From an uncultured Clostridium sp. (lineage in GTDB: Bacteria > Bacillota > Clostridia > Lachnospirales > Lachnospiraceae), in NCBI GenBank assembly GCA_958349075.1, contig CATWBR010000242.1:1-6831 (forward strand): 6,831 nt of DNA, written 5' to 3'. The notes beneath the pieces were generated by a model that was not told the DNA's origin, did not search any database, and saw only the letters and a program-made list of their open reading frames with translations. Both the position numbers and the translations under genes were made by a program. Below are positions 5,929-6,831 of the stretch, one piece after another; positions within the stretch are counted from its first letter, which is position 1, and every line of letters starts with the position of its first letter.

Positions 5929-5934
5929 TTCTAA
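5921..5934. promoter_or_regulatory. Metal-regulator-like dyad, copy A (ATPase operon)
   Basis: TTAGTCAATTCTAA, preceded by GG, has the form GTTAG-N6-CTAA shared with three other sites in this window. It covers the operon's -35 hexamer, a placement expected for a repressor. The regulator (Fur-like or DtxR-like) is inferred. Confidence 0.5.
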
Positions 5935-5956
5935 TATGGCTTATTGAGAAATCTAC

Positions 5957-6220
5957 TCAACTACCTGTATTTTCCTTCTCCCTGGGCGGGAAAGAGTAGC
6001 GGTAAGTCCTGGTCAGAATCCCAATTTCCTCCAGGGCATTGACCGTCCGGTAAACGGTTGCCATCCCCAGTTTGGGATCTCTTTTTCTGGCCTCATAATA
6101 AACATCTTTGCAACTGGTCCAGTTTCCTTCCAGAAGCACATCCAGAAGCATTTCCCGCTGTCCCGTTATCCTCTTTCCCCTTTTCTGGAATTCTTCAATT
6201 ACCTGTTCTTTCTGCCACAT
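5957..6220 (-). CDS. Fur-family transcriptional regulator, DNA-binding domain only
   Basis: An 87-residue protein. Residues 1-72 match the winged-helix DNA-binding domain of Fur/PerR/Zur, including the RITGQREMLLDVLL helix (17-30) and the recognition stretch LGMATVYRTVNALEEIGIL (51-69). Normal Fur proteins have about 130-150 residues, with a C-terminal metal-binding dimerisation domain of His and Cys residues; that half is absent. I found no continuation of it downstream in another frame, so this looks like a naturally short form rather than a fresh frameshift. C37 stands near the usual position of a Fur linker residue. AAGGAGG (6227-6233) lies six bases before the ATG. Placed between feoA and the ATPase operon, it is a candidate local iron regulator. 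How it would sense metal or dimerise is unclear; it may need a partner. Confidence 0.82.
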   Translation of the reverse strand: MWQKEQVIEEFQKRGKRITGQREMLLDVLLEGNWTSCKDVYYEARKRDPKLGMATVYRTVNALEEIGILTRTYRYSFPPREKENTGS

Positions 6221-6262
6221 ATCAGTCCTCCTTATTCCCGTACCAAAACAGCCCTGATGAGA

Positions 6263-6276
6263 TTAGTTCAAGCTAA
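6263..6276. promoter_or_regulatory. Metal-regulator-like dyad, copy B (Fur-like gene)
   Basis: TTAGTTCAAGCTAA has perfect TTAG/CTAA arms and is followed by CC. It lies about 30 bases upstream of the Fur-like gene's ribosome site, which would allow autoregulation. No convincing -35/-10 pair was found for this gene, so it may also be read from feoA. Confidence 0.5.
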
Positions 6277-6286
6277 CCAAGTATCA

Positions 6287-6305
6287 TAAAAAAGAGGCCG
6301 CCTCC
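6287..6305 (-). terminator. Weak intrinsic terminator after feoA
   Basis: On the minus strand GGAGG-CGG-CCTCT (6305-6293, with one G-T pair) is followed by a run of T (6293-6288). The stem is short with a 3-nt loop, so termination is probably partial and the Fur-like gene may be co-transcribed with feoA. Confidence 0.4.
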
Positions 6306-6354
6306 ATGCGCCTGTCCCCTCCTGCCTGCTATTTTGATAACCATACTCTTCTGC

Positions 6355-6573
6355 TTACCCGGCCAGTACTATGATTTTGCCCGCCATTTCTCTCCCGATT
6401 GCAACCCGTATATTTTTTACCGTCACAATCACATTGCCGTCGCGGATGGAGATTACCCTCATACACGTTCCCGGCACAAAACCCATGCGTTTCAGGTGGC
6501 TGCGCACCTCTTCTTTTCCACAAAGCCGCCTGATCGATGTTACATCCCCTTCTCTTGCCATTGTCAAAGGCAT
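6355..6573 (-). CDS. feoA: FeoA-like ferrous iron transport accessory protein
   Basis: A 72-residue cytosolic protein with the SH3-like FeoA fold. It opens MPLTMAREGD, carries the diagnostic LKRMGFVPGTCMRVIS core (27-42, with M30-G31-F32 and P34-G35), and ends with the VAIGREMAGKIIV strand region (57-69). FeoA proteins support the FeoB Fe(II) permease. FeoB is not in this window, and the next gene downstream is the Fur-like regulator, so this is either a stand-alone copy or one separated from its permease. I chose the start at 6573 because AAAAGGAG (6581-6588) lies seven bases upstream. An in-frame ATG at 6642 would add 23 basic, non-family residues and lacks a good ribosome site. Two copies of the locus's dyad motif lie in its promoter region, consistent with metal control. 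Confidence 0.9.
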   Translation of the reverse strand: MPLTMAREGDVTSIRRLCGKEEVRSHLKRMGFVPGTCMRVISIRDGNVIVTVKNIRVAIGREMAGKIIVLAG

Positions 6574-6632
6574 ACGGATTCTCCTTTTCTTCTTTCTGCC
6601 TGTCATTCTATTCTTTATGTATATTCTTTGAG

Positions 6633-6646
6633 TTATGCTCAACTAA
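6633..6646. promoter_or_regulatory. Metal-regulator-like dyad, copy C (feoA, proximal)
   Basis: Read on the minus strand this is TTAGTTGAGCATAA, flanked as AAGTTAG...ATAAC. It has the same arm spacing as the other copies with one arm changed (ATAA for CTAA). It lies between the probable feoA start of transcription and the ribosome site. Confidence 0.45.
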
Positions 6647-6657
6647 CTTTTATTTTT

Positions 6658-6686
6658 AGGTTAGCACTGTATAACCCAAAAGTCAA
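6658..6686 (-). promoter_or_regulatory. Candidate feoA promoter containing dyad copy D
   Basis: A -35 TTGACT (6686-6681) is 17 bp from a poor -10, TAACCT (6663-6658). Between and over these lies GGTTAGCACTGTATAACC (6659-6676), with perfect GGTTA/TAACC arms, which fits the GTTAG-N6-(C/A)TAAC form. The plus strand also reads TTAGGTTAG here, the left half of a DtxR/IdeR-type box. The weak -10 makes the promoter call uncertain; the dyad itself is clear. Confidence 0.4.
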
Positions 6687-6831
6687 TAATTTTTTTCATT
6701 TTGTCCCTATTGCCGGTGAACAGTAACCCAAAAACTTTCCTGCCGGAACAAAGAAAAAGGCGGCACAACATGTTTATGAACCGCTCCCTGTCAAGTAGAC
6801 AGATGAAAAAACAAAAAATTGTTTCCCCAGG
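6687..6831. other. Gene-free right end with two small hairpins
   Basis: No credible gene was found. TGCCG/CGGCA (6741-6745 with 6761-6765) encloses a purine-rich loop, and CTGTC-AAGTA-GACAG (6788-6802) forms a compact hairpin near the edge. A minus-strand frame stays open across this part but its peptide resembles no family I know. The edge hairpin could be part of an insertion-sequence end, but the neighbouring sequence is missing. Confidence 0.3.

Noticed and set aside
6574..6642. N-terminal extension of FeoA from an ATG at 6642
   Set aside because: The extra 23 residues are basic and outside the FeoA fold, the ATG overlaps dyad copy C, and a good ribosome site serves the ATG at 6573.
1..6831. 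CRISPR array, tRNA or rRNA genes
   Set aside because: No regularly spaced repeats were seen, and no tRNA-like cloverleaf or rRNA sequence was recognised on reading either strand.

Overview
The window looks like a piece of a low-to-moderate GC Firmicutes chromosome, most likely a Clostridia of the Lachnospiraceae type. The reasons are strong AGGAGG-type ribosome sites, near-consensus sigma-A promoters with 17-18 bp spacers, AT-rich spacers between roughly 50% GC genes, and the gene set: an AAA_14/DUF4143-type ATPase start, a FeoA, a DNA-binding-only Fur-like protein, and a DUF6110-like protein with a P1B ATPase. No species can be named from this sequence.

Positions 1-618: the first 21 codons of a minus-strand ATPase gene run off the left edge behind a very good promoter. 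A gene-free stretch of about 500 bp follows. It holds a nested, strongly structured element (156-323) and then an orphan plus-strand intrinsic terminator (403-442), so an unannotated plus-strand RNA is possible. A consensus promoter (564-592) then drives a 420-residue RelA/SpoT-type alarmone synthetase. That protein has an unusual C-terminal helical domain with an R-N-x3-H motif of the HEPN kind.

Positions 1901-3372: a promoter, a fluoride (crcB-type) riboswitch with overlapping terminator, and a 390-residue CPA-family cation/proton antiporter. The longer reading frame, which starts inside the riboswitch, is rejected; translation most likely begins at 2091. A 17-bp perfect hairpin (3310-3372) separates this gene from the convergent operon and looks like a bidirectional terminator.

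Positions 3403-6831, all minus strand: a metal (probably iron) locus. In transcription order it has feoA, a minimal Fur-like DNA-binding protein, then a three-gene operon. The operon encodes a 26-residue membrane microprotein, a 96-residue DUF6110-like membrane-anchored protein, and a 691-residue P1B-type ATPase with an SCA transmembrane motif and a degenerate HMA-like N-terminus. The architecture resembles the ferrosome (fez) operons, which build iron-storage compartments. Four copies of a GTTAG-N6-(C/A)TAA dyad lie in front of feoA (two copies), the Fur-like gene and the ATPase operon, which suggests one shared metal-responsive regulator. The ferrosome assignment is inferred from gene order and motifs, not from a homology search.
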